Assembly (NCBI RefSeq): GCF_000963925.1
Contig: NZ_BAMV01000018.1
Span: 62,001 to 126,000, forward strand
Direction of reading: 5' to 3'
Length of the DNA stretch: 64,000 nt
Source: Acetobacter cibinongensis
Lineage (GTDB): Bacteria; Pseudomonadota; Alphaproteobacteria; Acetobacterales; Acetobacteraceae
Below, piece after piece: positions 26,508 to 34,694 of this stretch. The notes under the pieces are model-generated. The model saw only the letters and a list, made by a program, of their open reading frames with translations, did not search any database and was not told the DNA's origin. Position 1 is the stretch's first letter. Each line of letters opens with the position of its first letter. The translations under genes and the position numbers were made by a program.

Positions 26508-27035
26508 ATTCAGCATCAGACGGAAAACTCCAGCATTATTCTTATTTTTGGTGCGGCACTTAGACCGGATGGGACACCCAGCCCTTCGTTATGCAATCGG
26601 GTGAGCGCTGCGGTATCTTTCGGCCAGAACGCGGCTCGGCCCCTCTATCTTGTTACGGGTGGGGTGCCAAAAAACGGCCAGACAGAAGCCTCTGTCATGG
26701 CCGACCTCCTCCTTCAGGCAGGAGTAGAGAGCAAAAACATCCTTCTGGAACCTACTGCGTCAGATACAGCCGCATCTATTAAAGCTTGCTCCGTTGTCCT
26801 GCGGCAGATCGGGCACGACAAGAGCTCGCCCATTCATTTTTGCACCAGCACTTACCATATTCCGCGTTGTGCCTTGCTGTTACGCCTTGCAGGGTGGGTG
26901 CCTGAAAAAATTCCCTATCCTTTTTCCATATTTCCTTCACGGAACATTTTCCGCAACATGCTTATTGTAGGTCACGAAGCCATCGCCAGCCTATGGGATG
27001 GGCTGCTCGTGCTTATCTGGCGTATTGTGCGCTAG
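26508..27035 (+). CDS. YdcF/DUF218 family protein with probable ATT start codon
   Basis: DUF218 begins with a conserved strand and GAAL-type loop. Here that motif, ILIFGAALRPDGTPSP, lies upstream of the first conventional start (GTG 26601). The frame is open from TAA at 26493, and between it and 26601 there is no ATG, GTG, TTG or CTG. ATT at 26508 is preceded by a perfect AAGGAG (26494-26499) with 8-nt spacing, giving a 175-residue protein. Later motifs VTGGVPKNGQTEA and STYHIPRCA are typical of the family, and the C-terminus (about 150-172) is hydrophobic. DUF218 proteins are membrane-associated and implicated in envelope polymer transfer; the role here is unknown. Confidence 0.75.
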   Translation: MQHQTENSSIILIFGAALRPDGTPSPSLCNRVSAAVSFGQNAARPLYLVTGGVPKNGQTEASVMADLLLQAGVESKNILLEPTASDTAASIKACSVVLRQIGHDKSSPIHFCTSTYHIPRCALLLRLAGWVPEKIPYPFSIFPSRNIFRNMLIVGHEAIASLWDGLLVLIWRIVR

Positions 27036-27240
27036 AGCAGGGCAGCGTATCTTTTGCGCCTCCTTGCTGGAATTTACCCCGCTCTTATGCGGGTGAACAC
27101 TGTGACGCATGTACTCGCCAAGGGCTTTAGACACTCTGACAGCTCTCACTAGGCATGTGTCTGCTTAACACCTTAACTCCAGCAGTTTTTGATAGTGCGG
27201 GCGCAACCTCGTGCTAAAACTTTTAGAAACAGTAGGTAAA

Positions 27241-28185
27241 ATGGCAGTTTACGCTTTTGTTTTCCCCGGACAAGGCAGTCAGTCCGTTGGTATGGGAGCA
27301 GACCTCGCTCAGGCATTCCCGGCAGCCCGTGCTGTGTTTCAAGAAGTTGACGACGCCCTTGGCGAGCATCTTTCAAAAATCATTTTTGAAGGACCACTTG
27401 ATACATTAACCAGCACAGAAAACGCTCAGCCAGCCCTGATGGCCGTTTCCATGGCAGTACTGCGTGTACTTGAAACGGATGGAGGCCTTGATCTGGGCGC
27501 AAAGGCAACACTGCTTGCCGGCCACTCCCTGGGTGAATACGCAGCCCTCGCTGCTGGTCGCTCCTTCGGCATTACAGAAGCAGCGCGACTGCTACGCTTA
27601 CGCGGGCAGGCTATGCAGAAAGCCGTTCCAGCTGGCGAAGGTGGCATGGCCGCCATAATTGGTGGCACCCTTGCTCAGGTTGAAGAAATCTGTGCCACGG
27701 CAGGCAAAGGAAGTGTGCTGGAGATAGCCAATGATAATGGCGGTGGTCAGATTGTCATTTCCGGCAAGATGGACGCGATTGATCAAGCCATTGCGCTTGC
27801 AAAAGAAATGAAGATCAAACGGGCGCTTAAGCTTCCCGTATCTGCACCGTTCCATTGCTCTCTGATGCGTCCCGCCGAAGATATCATGGCTGAGGCGCTG
27901 GAAAAGGCGGATATTGCGGCGCCCATCGTGCCCGTTATTGCGAACGTAACCGCCGAGAAAGAAACGGACGCTGATGCGATTCGGTTAAACCTGACGCGTC
28001 AGATCACAGGTCGTGTACGCTGGCGTGAAAGCGTGCAGGCCATGTCTGGCATGGGGGTAGATACCTTCGTTGAAATTGGCGCAGGGAAAGTACTCTCCGG
28101 CCTTGTCAAACGGATTGACGGTGAAGTGGCAACGCTTTCCATCAACACACCAGCAGACATCGAAGCCTTTCTGAAAACTCTATAA
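27241..28185 (+). CDS. fabD: Malonyl-CoA:ACP transacylase
   Basis: FabD loads malonyl from CoA onto ACP. The 314-residue protein has FPGQGSQSVGMG at 8-19, the nucleophile Ser96 in GHSLGEY and the catalytic His in APFHCSLM. A frame start at 27211 is possible, but ATG 27241 (MAVYAFVFPGQ) with AGTAGG upstream is the family start. It opens the fatty-acid cluster fabD-fabG-acpP-fabF. A short GC hairpin (27078-27093) lies in the 205-bp upstream gap. Confidence 0.96.
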   Translation: MAVYAFVFPGQGSQSVGMGADLAQAFPAARAVFQEVDDALGEHLSKIIFEGPLDTLTSTENAQPALMAVSMAVLRVLETDGGLDLGAKATLLAGHSLGEYAALAAGRSFGITEAARLLRLRGQAMQKAVPAGEGGMAAIIGGTLAQVEEICATAGKGSVLEIANDNGGGQIVISGKMDAIDQAIALAKEMKIKRALKLPVSAPFHCSLMRPAEDIMAEALEKADIAAPIVPVIANVTAEKETDADAIRLNLTRQITGRVRWRESVQAMSGMGVDTFVEIGAGKVLSGLVKRIDGEVATLSINTPADIEAFLKTL

Positions 28186-28205
28186 AATCATCTGGATTCA
28201 TCACT

Positions 28206-28949
28206 ATGTTCAAACTTGATGGTAAGGTCGCTCTGGTTACCGGAGCTTCAGGCGGTATTGGCGGGGCAATTGCCGCCACACTGCATGCTCAAGGCGCTCA
28301 TGTCGTTCTCTCAGGTACGCGTGAAAATGCACTTCAGGAGCAGGTAAAGGCTCTGGGCGGAGAACGCGTCGATTACGTTGTCGCCAACCTCTCCAACCCG
28401 GCAGAAGCTGATGCTCTTATTGCAAAAGCAGAAGAAAAAGCCGGTGCCCCGGTTGATATTCTTGTCAATAATGCCGGCCTGACACGCGACATGCTTGCCC
28501 TGCGCATGAAAGACGAGGACTGGGATCAGGTTCTGAATGTTGACCTCTCATCCCCGTTCAGACTCTGCCGTGCAGCGCTCAAAGGCATGCTTCGTCGTCG
28601 TGCTGGCCGTATTGTTAATATTGCCTCTGTCGTTGGTGCTACAGGCAATGCTGGGCAGGCTAACTATTCAGCCGCCAAAGCTGGCATGGTCGGTATGAGC
28701 AAGTCTCTGGCGCAGGAAGCAGGCTCACGCGGCGTGACGGTAAACGTTGTTGCACCAGGCTTTATTGTCACACCCATGACAGACGTGCTCCCCGATGCGC
28801 AGAAAGAAAAACTGCAAAGCCAAATCCCTCTGGGCCGCCTTGGCAAGCCAGAAGATATTGCCGCTGCGGTCCTGTATCTCTGCTCGGAAGAAGCAGGGTG
28901 GGTAACCGGTTCAACGCTGCACGTTAATGGCGGCATGGCTATGATCTGA
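28206..28949 (+). CDS. fabG: 3-oxoacyl-ACP reductase
   Basis: NADPH-dependent reduction of 3-oxoacyl-ACP. The 247-residue SDR has the cofactor motif TGASGGIGGA at 12-21, NNAG at 88-91, the catalytic Ser141, Tyr154 and Lys158 in the NYSAAKAG region, and the C-terminal GGMAMI typical of FabG. It lies 20 bp after fabD. The 271-bp gap that follows separates it from acpP and presumably holds an acpP promoter. Confidence 0.96.
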   Translation: MFKLDGKVALVTGASGGIGGAIAATLHAQGAHVVLSGTRENALQEQVKALGGERVDYVVANLSNPAEADALIAKAEEKAGAPVDILVNNAGLTRDMLALRMKDEDWDQVLNVDLSSPFRLCRAALKGMLRRRAGRIVNIASVVGATGNAGQANYSAAKAGMVGMSKSLAQEAGSRGVTVNVVAPGFIVTPMTDVLPDAQKEKLQSQIPLGRLGKPEDIAAAVLYLCSEEAGWVTGSTLHVNGGMAMI

Positions 28950-29220
28950 CCGGTTACGGTCCGATAACGCACAACAGGTCGTGCAAAATACTTGCAGATG
29001 TGGCAGATAAACTGCATCACAAGCCTCAATCCGGCCGCGCAGGACATATCCATGGGCGGCTGGTGTTGGCTTGGACTAAAAAAACGTGCTATGCGCCCAC
29101 AGTCTTGTTGCATGTACAAGAGCTGATAGCTCATTTCATGCCTGCACCAAGAACGCTGGCGAATGGAGCGCCTAGATAACTTGCCCCTCTTTTTACCGGG
29201 CATACAGGAAGCAGAGACAG

Positions 29221-29460
29221 ATGAGCGAAATCGCTGATAAGGTTAAGAAAATTGTCGTCGAGCATCTCGGCGTTGAAGAAAGCAAGGTCACACCCGAAGC
29301 GTCGTTCATCGACGATCTGGGCGCAGACAGCCTCGACACCGTGGAACTCGTGATGGCTTTTGAAGAAGCTTTCAACGTAGAAATTCCGGAAGATGCAGCC
29401 GAAAAAATCGCAACCGTCAAAGACGCGATCGACTACATCGAAAAGCAGAAAGCTGCCTAA
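29221..29460 (+). CDS. acpP: Acyl carrier protein
   Basis: A 79-residue acidic four-helix protein. Ser37 in ADSLDTVEL is the phosphopantetheine site. It carries growing acyl chains for FabD, FabG and FabF next door, and for lipid A enzymes (LpxL-like at 33774). A long upstream gap and two stem-loops downstream suggest its own, abundant transcript. Confidence 0.98.
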   Translation: MSEIADKVKKIVVEHLGVEESKVTPEASFIDDLGADSLDTVELVMAFEEAFNVEIPEDAAEKIATVKDAIDYIEKQKAA

Positions 29461-29461
29461 T

Positions 29462-29514
29462 CAGGCTTTATGCCTGTAGGTTAGTTTTATCGGGTCCCTC
29501 GTTCATGAGGGACC
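29462..29514 (+). promoter_or_regulatory. Two stem-loops between acpP and fabF
   Basis: CAGGC/GCCTG (29462-29476) is a 5-bp stem directly after the acpP stop, and GGTCCCTC (29493-29500) with GAGGGACC (29507-29514) is a perfect 8-bp stem with a 6-nt loop. Neither is followed by a U-tract. They may stabilise the acpP message end or reduce read-through into fabF. Confidence 0.5.
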
Positions 29515-29546
29515 AAACAGACTCATAGAGCGGGGAGCGGGCTGGT

Positions 29547-30833
29547 TTGTTGCAGTCGGCCGGAGCAAATTCGGGCCGGAGACGCGTTGTCGTCACCGGT
29601 ATGGGCATGGTGGGGCCGCTTGGCCTCGGTGTCGAAAACGTATGGTCACGTCTGATCGCTGGTGAAAGCGGGATTGGCCGAATTACACACTTTGATCCGA
29701 GTGATCTGCCTGCTCAGGTAGCAGGACAGGTTCCAGAAGGCCCAAAGACTGAAGGAAAGCTCACGCTTTCTGAGTGGGTGCCGGTCAAAGATCAACGCAA
29801 GATGGACCGCTTCATTCACATGGGGCTGGTTGCCGCAACCGAAGCAGTTGAGGATTCCGGTTGGAAACCCCAAACTGAAGAAGACAAATGCGCAACAGGC
29901 GTCATGATCGGCTCAGGCATTGGTGGTCTTCAGACCATTTATGATGCCTCCATTACCGTGCATGAAGGCCGGGCAAAGCGTCTCTCGCCGTTCTTTATCC
30001 CCTCAGCCCTGATCAATCTTGTCTCCGGGCATGTATCAATCAAATACGGCTTTCAGGGACCCAATCATTCCGTAGTGACAGCCTGCGCTACCGGCGTGCA
30101 TGCCATTGGTGACGCAGCCCGCCTGATTATGTTTGGCGATGCAGACGTGATGGTTGCTGGCGGTGCTGAAGCAACAGTATGCCCCTTGGGTATTGCCGGC
30201 TTCTGCTCAGCTCGTGCGCTCTCTACCGGCTTTAATGATACACCCGGTAAAGCCTCCCGCCCTTGGGACAAAGACCGTGATGGCTTTGTTATGGGTGAAG
30301 GTGCTGGCGTAGTCGTGTTGGAAGAGTACGAACACGCAAAAGCCCGCGGTGCCAAAATTTATGCTGAAATTGTCGGCTACGGTATGTCCGGTGATGCCTA
30401 CCACATCACGGCACCCGCAGAAGGCCATTATGGTGCCTATCGTGCCATGGGTGCTGCACTGAAAAGTGCGGGGCTGACGCCTGCTGATATTGACTATGTC
30501 AACGCGCACGGCACATCCACCATGGCTGATGACCTTGAGTTGGAAGCTGTGGAACGCCTCTTTGCAGATGACGCCAAGAAACTGGCCATGTCTTCTACAA
30601 AATCTGCTACCGGGCACCTGCTCGGCGCTGCCGGTGCTGTTGAAGCTATGTTCTGCATGCTCGCCATTCGGGACAATGTGGCACCGCCCACATTGAACCT
30701 TGATAACCCATCTCGTGAAAGCGTGATTGACCGCGTGGCGCATACAGCGCAACAGCGTAAAATCAATGTTGCATTGTCCAACAGCTTTGGGTTTGGCGGC
30801 ACAAACGCCAGCCTTCTTGTGCGCGGCATCTGA
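29547..30833 (+). CDS. fabF: 3-oxoacyl-ACP synthase II
   Basis: KAS II condensing enzyme. In the 428-residue protein the Cys-His-His triad is complete: Cys180 in TACATGVHA, His in NAHGTSTMADD and His in KSATGHLLGAAG. There is no upstream ATG; translation must begin at TTG 29547 (or TTG 29550), with GGGGAG 9 nt before. RRRVVVTGMGMVGPLG then falls at residues 11-26, a normal position. A hairpin follows before mltG. Confidence 0.96.
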   Translation: MLQSAGANSGRRRVVVTGMGMVGPLGLGVENVWSRLIAGESGIGRITHFDPSDLPAQVAGQVPEGPKTEGKLTLSEWVPVKDQRKMDRFIHMGLVAATEAVEDSGWKPQTEEDKCATGVMIGSGIGGLQTIYDASITVHEGRAKRLSPFFIPSALINLVSGHVSIKYGFQGPNHSVVTACATGVHAIGDAARLIMFGDADVMVAGGAEATVCPLGIAGFCSARALSTGFNDTPGKASRPWDKDRDGFVMGEGAGVVVLEEYEHAKARGAKIYAEIVGYGMSGDAYHITAPAEGHYGAYRAMGAALKSAGLTPADIDYVNAHGTSTMADDLELEAVERLFADDAKKLAMSSTKSATGHLLGAAGAVEAMFCMLAIRDNVAPPTLNLDNPSRESVIDRVAHTAQQRKINVALSNSFGFGGTNASLLVRGI

Positions 30834-30842
30834 TAAAATCTT

Positions 30843-30866
30843 TTATTCCTTCTTATGAAGGAATAA
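30843..30866 (+). promoter_or_regulatory. Perfect 10-bp hairpin between fabF and mltG
   Basis: TTATTCCTTC (30843-30852) and GAAGGAATAA (30857-30866) enclose a TTAT loop. The right arm holds GAAGGA, 13 nt upstream of the mltG ATG, while AGAGG lies only 2 nt from it. The structure may tune mltG translation or fabF mRNA stability. Confidence 0.5.
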
Positions 30867-30875
30867 ATAGAGGCT

Positions 30876-31859
30876 ATGCGCAAGACACTCTTTTTTCTGC
30901 TCCTTTTCCTCTTTTTTGGGGCAGGGGGCGCAAGCTTGAAATTGTGGACCGACTATACAAAAGCCGGTCCACTTTCAGCCTCTGCTGACATAGTCATCCC
31001 TCACGGTAACTATCTCAGTACGATCCATACTTTGCAGGACGCGAACGTCCTTCCAAAAGGGTATTACGCAGAGCGCGTTACGCTACTTGCCATTGGTCTG
31101 ACCAGAAAAGATGGTCAACTCCATGCTGCGGAACTCCATTTCCCCGCTCATGCTTCTATAGAACAAGCACTCACTGTGCTGCGCCACGGCAAGCCGGTCA
31201 TGCATAAGCTGACAATTCCGGAAGGGTTGTCTGCTGCACAGATTGAAGCCCTCATCAACGAAGACGATCTGCTCACCGGTACGCTCCCTCACATTCCTGA
31301 GGGCAGTGTTATGCCGGAAACCTACAGCTACATACGCAACACATCGCGTGCCGATTTTCTTACACGCACACAATCAGCCATGCAGCAGGCCGTTGCAAAA
31401 ATTTGGCAAGAACGAGCCGCGTCACCTGAAATTCCTGACCCGCACGCGCTCGTTACCTTAGCCTCGTTAATAGAAAAAGAAACCGCACTGCCTGATGAGC
31501 GGCCATTAGTCGCACGGGTGTTTCTTAACCGCCTTCAGAGCGGGATGAAGCTACAAACGGACCCGACTGTCATCTATGCCCTGACAAACGGGGCAACCCC
31601 ATTAGATCGTCCCTTGACGCATTCAGACCTACATACCGCAAACCCGTACAACACCTATATGTATGCGGGGTTACCGCCAAGCCCTATATGCGCGCCAAGC
31701 CTCAGTGCTCTCACGGCTGCCGCTCATCCAGCAGAGGGGGATGTTCTGTACTTTGTTGCAGACGGGACGGGTGGTCACAAATTTTCTAAAACGTTGGGCG
31801 ACCATAATAAAAACGTCTCAGATTTTCGTAAGACACAGCAAAATTCCAACGATAAGTAA
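30876..31859 (+). CDS. mltG: Endolytic transglycosylase MltG
   Basis: A 327-residue YceG-like protein. An N-terminal hydrophobic anchor (about 5-22) is followed by a LysM-like subdomain and the catalytic region: LASLIEKETALPDER with the expected catalytic Glu200, then QTDPTVIYAL and AGLPPSPICAPS. MltG cleaves nascent glycan strands at the membrane and is thought to set their length. Position after the fab cluster is the usual alphaproteobacterial arrangement. Confidence 0.94.
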   Translation: MRKTLFFLLLFLFFGAGGASLKLWTDYTKAGPLSASADIVIPHGNYLSTIHTLQDANVLPKGYYAERVTLLAIGLTRKDGQLHAAELHFPAHASIEQALTVLRHGKPVMHKLTIPEGLSAAQIEALINEDDLLTGTLPHIPEGSVMPETYSYIRNTSRADFLTRTQSAMQQAVAKIWQERAASPEIPDPHALVTLASLIEKETALPDERPLVARVFLNRLQSGMKLQTDPTVIYALTNGATPLDRPLTHSDLHTANPYNTYMYAGLPPSPICAPSLSALTAAAHPAEGDVLYFVADGTGGHKFSKTLGDHNKNVSDFRKTQQNSNDK

Positions 31860-31864
31860 GTCAA

Positions 31865-31890
31865 AAGGAAGAGCAGAAATGCTCTTCCTT
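31865..31890. terminator. Bidirectional terminator between mltG and SYLF gene
   Basis: AAGGAAGAGC (31865-31874) and GCTCTTCCTT (31881-31890) are a perfect 10-bp stem with a 6-nt loop between convergent genes. On the minus strand it is followed by a short run of U (TTTTGA). Confidence 0.7.
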
Positions 31891-31899
31891 CTCTACAGA

Positions 31900-32754
31900 T
31901 TATCGCTTTCCTGTGGAGGACGTCAGAGGAGCCAAGCTTTCATGCTGCACGGCATTAGACGTTGCTGTGCCTTGATAATTGGGCACCGTATCAGACGCCG
32001 GAACGGATGCCGCCGTTGTACTAGTAGAGTGTGCTGTGGTGGGCGTTGCGCCAGATAGCTTGCTATACCGCATGAGCACGCTTCTAAGCGGATCGGCCCC
32101 CGGATTGTTAACCCGCATTGTCACTACAATTTCTTCCGGGCCAACAGTCTGAGAATAATATTTGCGGTTAATGTCGCTGTTAACCGTTAATTTCGTTCCA
32201 CCTAATGCAGCACCGGCAAACAAGCCCTGCGCCTTCTGTGCAACTAAAATGTCAGTATTCTTGGCACCAGCATTTCCACGTTCCACACTGCTGCTCAAGG
32301 TTGCGAACGACACACCAGCATTAGCTCCAAACTGGAACTGACTATCCAGCAAGGCCTGCAAGCCACGATCTGTCATGACAAAGAACATGGCAGACGAGCT
32401 TTCTACACCCAACTGGATACCAAAAGATGCCGTGCTGAGTGTGTAAAATGCCGGGTCAGACCATGAACCACGGGCATCCCGGGCGAGCAATACGCACCCA
32501 CCACCGGCACCACCAAACACAATGGACATCCGAAAGATGGATGGGCACACCATGACAGCCCGCGCCTTGGCGAGATTAACGGCGACTTTGCTTGTTGCTG
32601 TTGCCCCTACAAACATGTCCTGCACGGTGAGCGCTGCTTTATCAACAATCGTCTGCCCGCTGTCAGCAGCCTTGGCGCTTTGTGGTGTGCACAAAAGGGT
32701 TGCAGCCACCCCCAGGGCAAGAGAACACGAAGTAAAGCGGTAAATTGACCGCAT
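31900..32754 (-). CDS. Exported SYLF-domain lipid-binding protein
   Basis: A 284-residue protein with a signal peptide (cleavage near AKA-A, residue 29). The mature part is a SYLF/Ysc84-like domain: an N-terminal helix AALTVQDMFVG, a Gly-rich FGGAGGGCVLLAR, SFGIQLGVESSSAMFFVMTDRG and AGVSFATLSS. SYLF domains bind phosphoinositides in eukaryotes; bacterial members are periplasmic with unclear function. ATG 32754 is preferred over 32784 because AGGGAGA lies 6-7 nt upstream. The C-terminal 40 residues are Ser/Thr/Ala-rich and disordered-looking. Confidence 0.85.
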   Translation of the reverse strand: MRSIYRFTSCSLALGVAATLLCTPQSAKAADSGQTIVDKAALTVQDMFVGATATSKVAVNLAKARAVMVCPSIFRMSIVFGGAGGGCVLLARDARGSWSDPAFYTLSTASFGIQLGVESSSAMFFVMTDRGLQALLDSQFQFGANAGVSFATLSSSVERGNAGAKNTDILVAQKAQGLFAGAALGGTKLTVNSDINRKYYSQTVGPEEIVVTMRVNNPGADPLRSVLMRYSKLSGATPTTAHSTSTTAASVPASDTVPNYQGTATSNAVQHESLAPLTSSTGKR

Positions 32755-32848
32755 GGTTGGGTCTCCCTGTAAGCCGAGCGGCAAAGTAAGAACAAAACAG
32801 AACTTTATGATGAGAGAATGGCAACGACCGGTTGCGTCTTAAAAACGT

Positions 32849-33646
32849 TTACTTCAACGGAATGGAGACTGCCGCAGACAGCGCCTCTGCAATATGTGGG
32901 TTTGCTGCCAGAATAGTTGCTGGTCCCGTCAGTCCGCCATTTGCCAGAAAAGGCGATACGCTCGCTCCGACCTCTGCCAGCAAGGGGAGGGCTGCCGCCA
33001 CATCCCACAGGTTAATAACAATTTCGATGTAACCATCCAGCCGGCCGCAGGCAACATCTGCCAAAGCCAACGCACCTGATCCACCAGAGCGTGGCATGGC
33101 ACCAAGCCGCATAATGGCATCCATTTTTTCCATGAAGACTTCACGGGGCACTCTGTTGCTCCACCCCATTTCAATCATGGCGCTGGCAGGTTCTTTGACG
33201 GGGGATACCTGAATAGGTTTGCCATTGAGAAAAGCACCATGGCCAACGTGCGCCGTATAAACCTCGCCTAGTGCAGGAGCTTCTATAACGCCTGCAACAG
33301 GCTTATCTCCATCCAGCAGCCCTAAAGACACACACCACCTGTTACGGCCGCGAGCATAGTTGGATGTTCCGTCTATAGGGTCCACAACCCAACGGAGTTG
33401 TCCATCCCGCGCTACGCCGCCTTCTTCACCCTGAAAGCCATCTTCAGGAAAAAGCGTTTTCATTCGGTCGGCTATGAAAGCCTCAACAGCACCGTCAGTT
33501 TCTGTCAGCCAGTCCTGTGCGGATTTTTGCGTACCTGCCGGACCGCCTGGTGCCGGGCGCATAGCCATGGCAAGTTGCCCGGCATCCCGCACCACAGACC
33601 GCGCTGCTTCCAGACGATAGGCAATAGCAGAACTGTGAGATGACAT
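32849..33646 (-). CDS. Inositol monophosphatase family protein (SuhB/CysQ-like)
   Basis: A 265-residue Mg-dependent phosphatase. Metal ligands lie in QGEEGG (E74, E75) and VDPIDGTSNYARG (D89, D92), with the late NLWDVAAALPLL Asp. It lacks the HisN features of the paralogue at 16927-17733. Possible substrates include inositol phosphate, fructose bisphosphate or 3'-phosphoadenosine phosphate; given the neighbouring CysNC and Cys genes, a pAp-phosphatase (CysQ-like) role is conceivable but not shown by motifs. Confidence 0.82.
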   Translation of the reverse strand: MSSHSSAIAYRLEAARSVVRDAGQLAMAMRPAPGGPAGTQKSAQDWLTETDGAVEAFIADRMKTLFPEDGFQGEEGGVARDGQLRWVVDPIDGTSNYARGRNRWCVSLGLLDGDKPVAGVIEAPALGEVYTAHVGHGAFLNGKPIQVSPVKEPASAMIEMGWSNRVPREVFMEKMDAIMRLGAMPRSGGSGALALADVACGRLDGYIEIVINLWDVAAALPLLAEVGASVSPFLANGGLTGPATILAANPHIAEALSAAVSIPLK

Positions 33647-33773
33647 GCGGCTTGCTCCAATACTCAGATCACATTCAGAATGTCGCTACCATAGTCACAA
33701 GGCAGCCCGAAGGCGACACTCAGCATTCATAAAGTAGCAAACCATTCTGCATAAGCTTTAATGAACTATGGTG

Positions 33774-34694
33774 TTATTGATCGCTTTTATAGAAAGACTT
33801 GGGCCATCTTTTATGAAGCCACAGCCAGCTTTCCGGTTTTTGTCTAATCCACACTTCCAGTTGGTCATTCACCATCTGAACAAGACGCGCCATATCCTGC
33901 TGCTTGTTGCCCGTTTGTGGCAAAATGAGAGGTGGCTCCACGATAATCCGCAAACGAGCTGGCCCCAAACGCTCAACATGCCCAGGAATGACCGTACAGC
34001 GATATTTTAAAGCCATAGCCGCAAGGGCAGGGGCTGTCATGGCGGGGAGGCCAAAAAACGTTGCTTCAACACCGTCATTCATTTTCTGGTCAACAAGCAT
34101 ACCTAACCGGCCACCTTTGGCCACGTAAGAGAGTGCTTCCCGGGCCCCCCTCGCTCCCTTCGCAAAAAGAGGCATAGGCGTGGGTGCCATAGCATCATCA
34201 CGCAGACGCCGGATCATGGCATCAATCAACGGATTGGCAGCAGCCCGGTAGAAAGAGGCAAAAGGAGCACCATGACGGGCAACAGCGGGCGGAAGCATTT
34301 CCCAATTGCCAATATGCCCGGACAGGAAAAGAACGGGACCGCCTTGTTCCACCTGATCACGCAGGTAGTCAGCCCCCTGCACCTCAAAACCCGGACCGCT
34401 GGGTGTGTTTTCCTGCAAATTCGCCAAATGGGGCAATTCGCCGACTGTGCGCCCAAGGTTTTCCCACACTCCTTTTACGATAGCTCGGCGCTGGAGGCGC
34501 GTGAGGTGAGGGAGGGCTATTTGCAGGTTGCGGTCAGCCGTTTTGGAGACAGGCAAGAGCGGACCCGCCGTCCTGCAAAAGCGCCCACCCAGATTTGAGG
34601 CTTTTACAGGGCCTAAACGCTTGAAAAACCCTAGTAGCTTTTTGGCAGCAAATGCCTCAACGCGCATGGGCCATTTTACAAGAGACTGTGTCAT
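33774..34694 (-). CDS. Lysophospholipid acyltransferase family protein (LpxL/HtrB-like)
   Basis: A 306-residue late acyltransferase of lipid A synthesis, which adds a secondary acyl chain to Kdo-lipid A from acyl-ACP. The catalytic H127-x4-E132 is in SGHIGNWEM; LGMLVDQKMNDGVEATFFG is the usual downstream block. It overlaps lpxK by 4 nt and is last in the run fusion WaaA-lpxK-lpxL-like, matching the pathway order Kdo transfer, 4'-phosphorylation, late acylation. Confidence 0.88.
   Translation of the reverse strand: MTQSLVKWPMRVEAFAAKKLLGFFKRLGPVKASNLGGRFCRTAGPLLPVSKTADRNLQIALPHLTRLQRRAIVKGVWENLGRTVGELPHLANLQENTPSGPGFEVQGADYLRDQVEQGGPVLFLSGHIGNWEMLPPAVARHGAPFASFYRAAANPLIDAMIRRLRDDAMAPTPMPLFAKGARGAREALSYVAKGGRLGMLVDQKMNDGVEATFFGLPAMTAPALAAMALKYRCTVIPGHVERLGPARLRIIVEPPLILPQTGNKQQDMARLVQMVNDQLEVWIRQKPESWLWLHKRWPKSFYKSDQ

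Noticed and set aside
27036-27240. Search for a small RNA or tRNA in the fabD upstream gap
   Set aside because: Only a 5-bp GC stem (27078-27093) without a U-tract was found; nothing supports an RNA gene.
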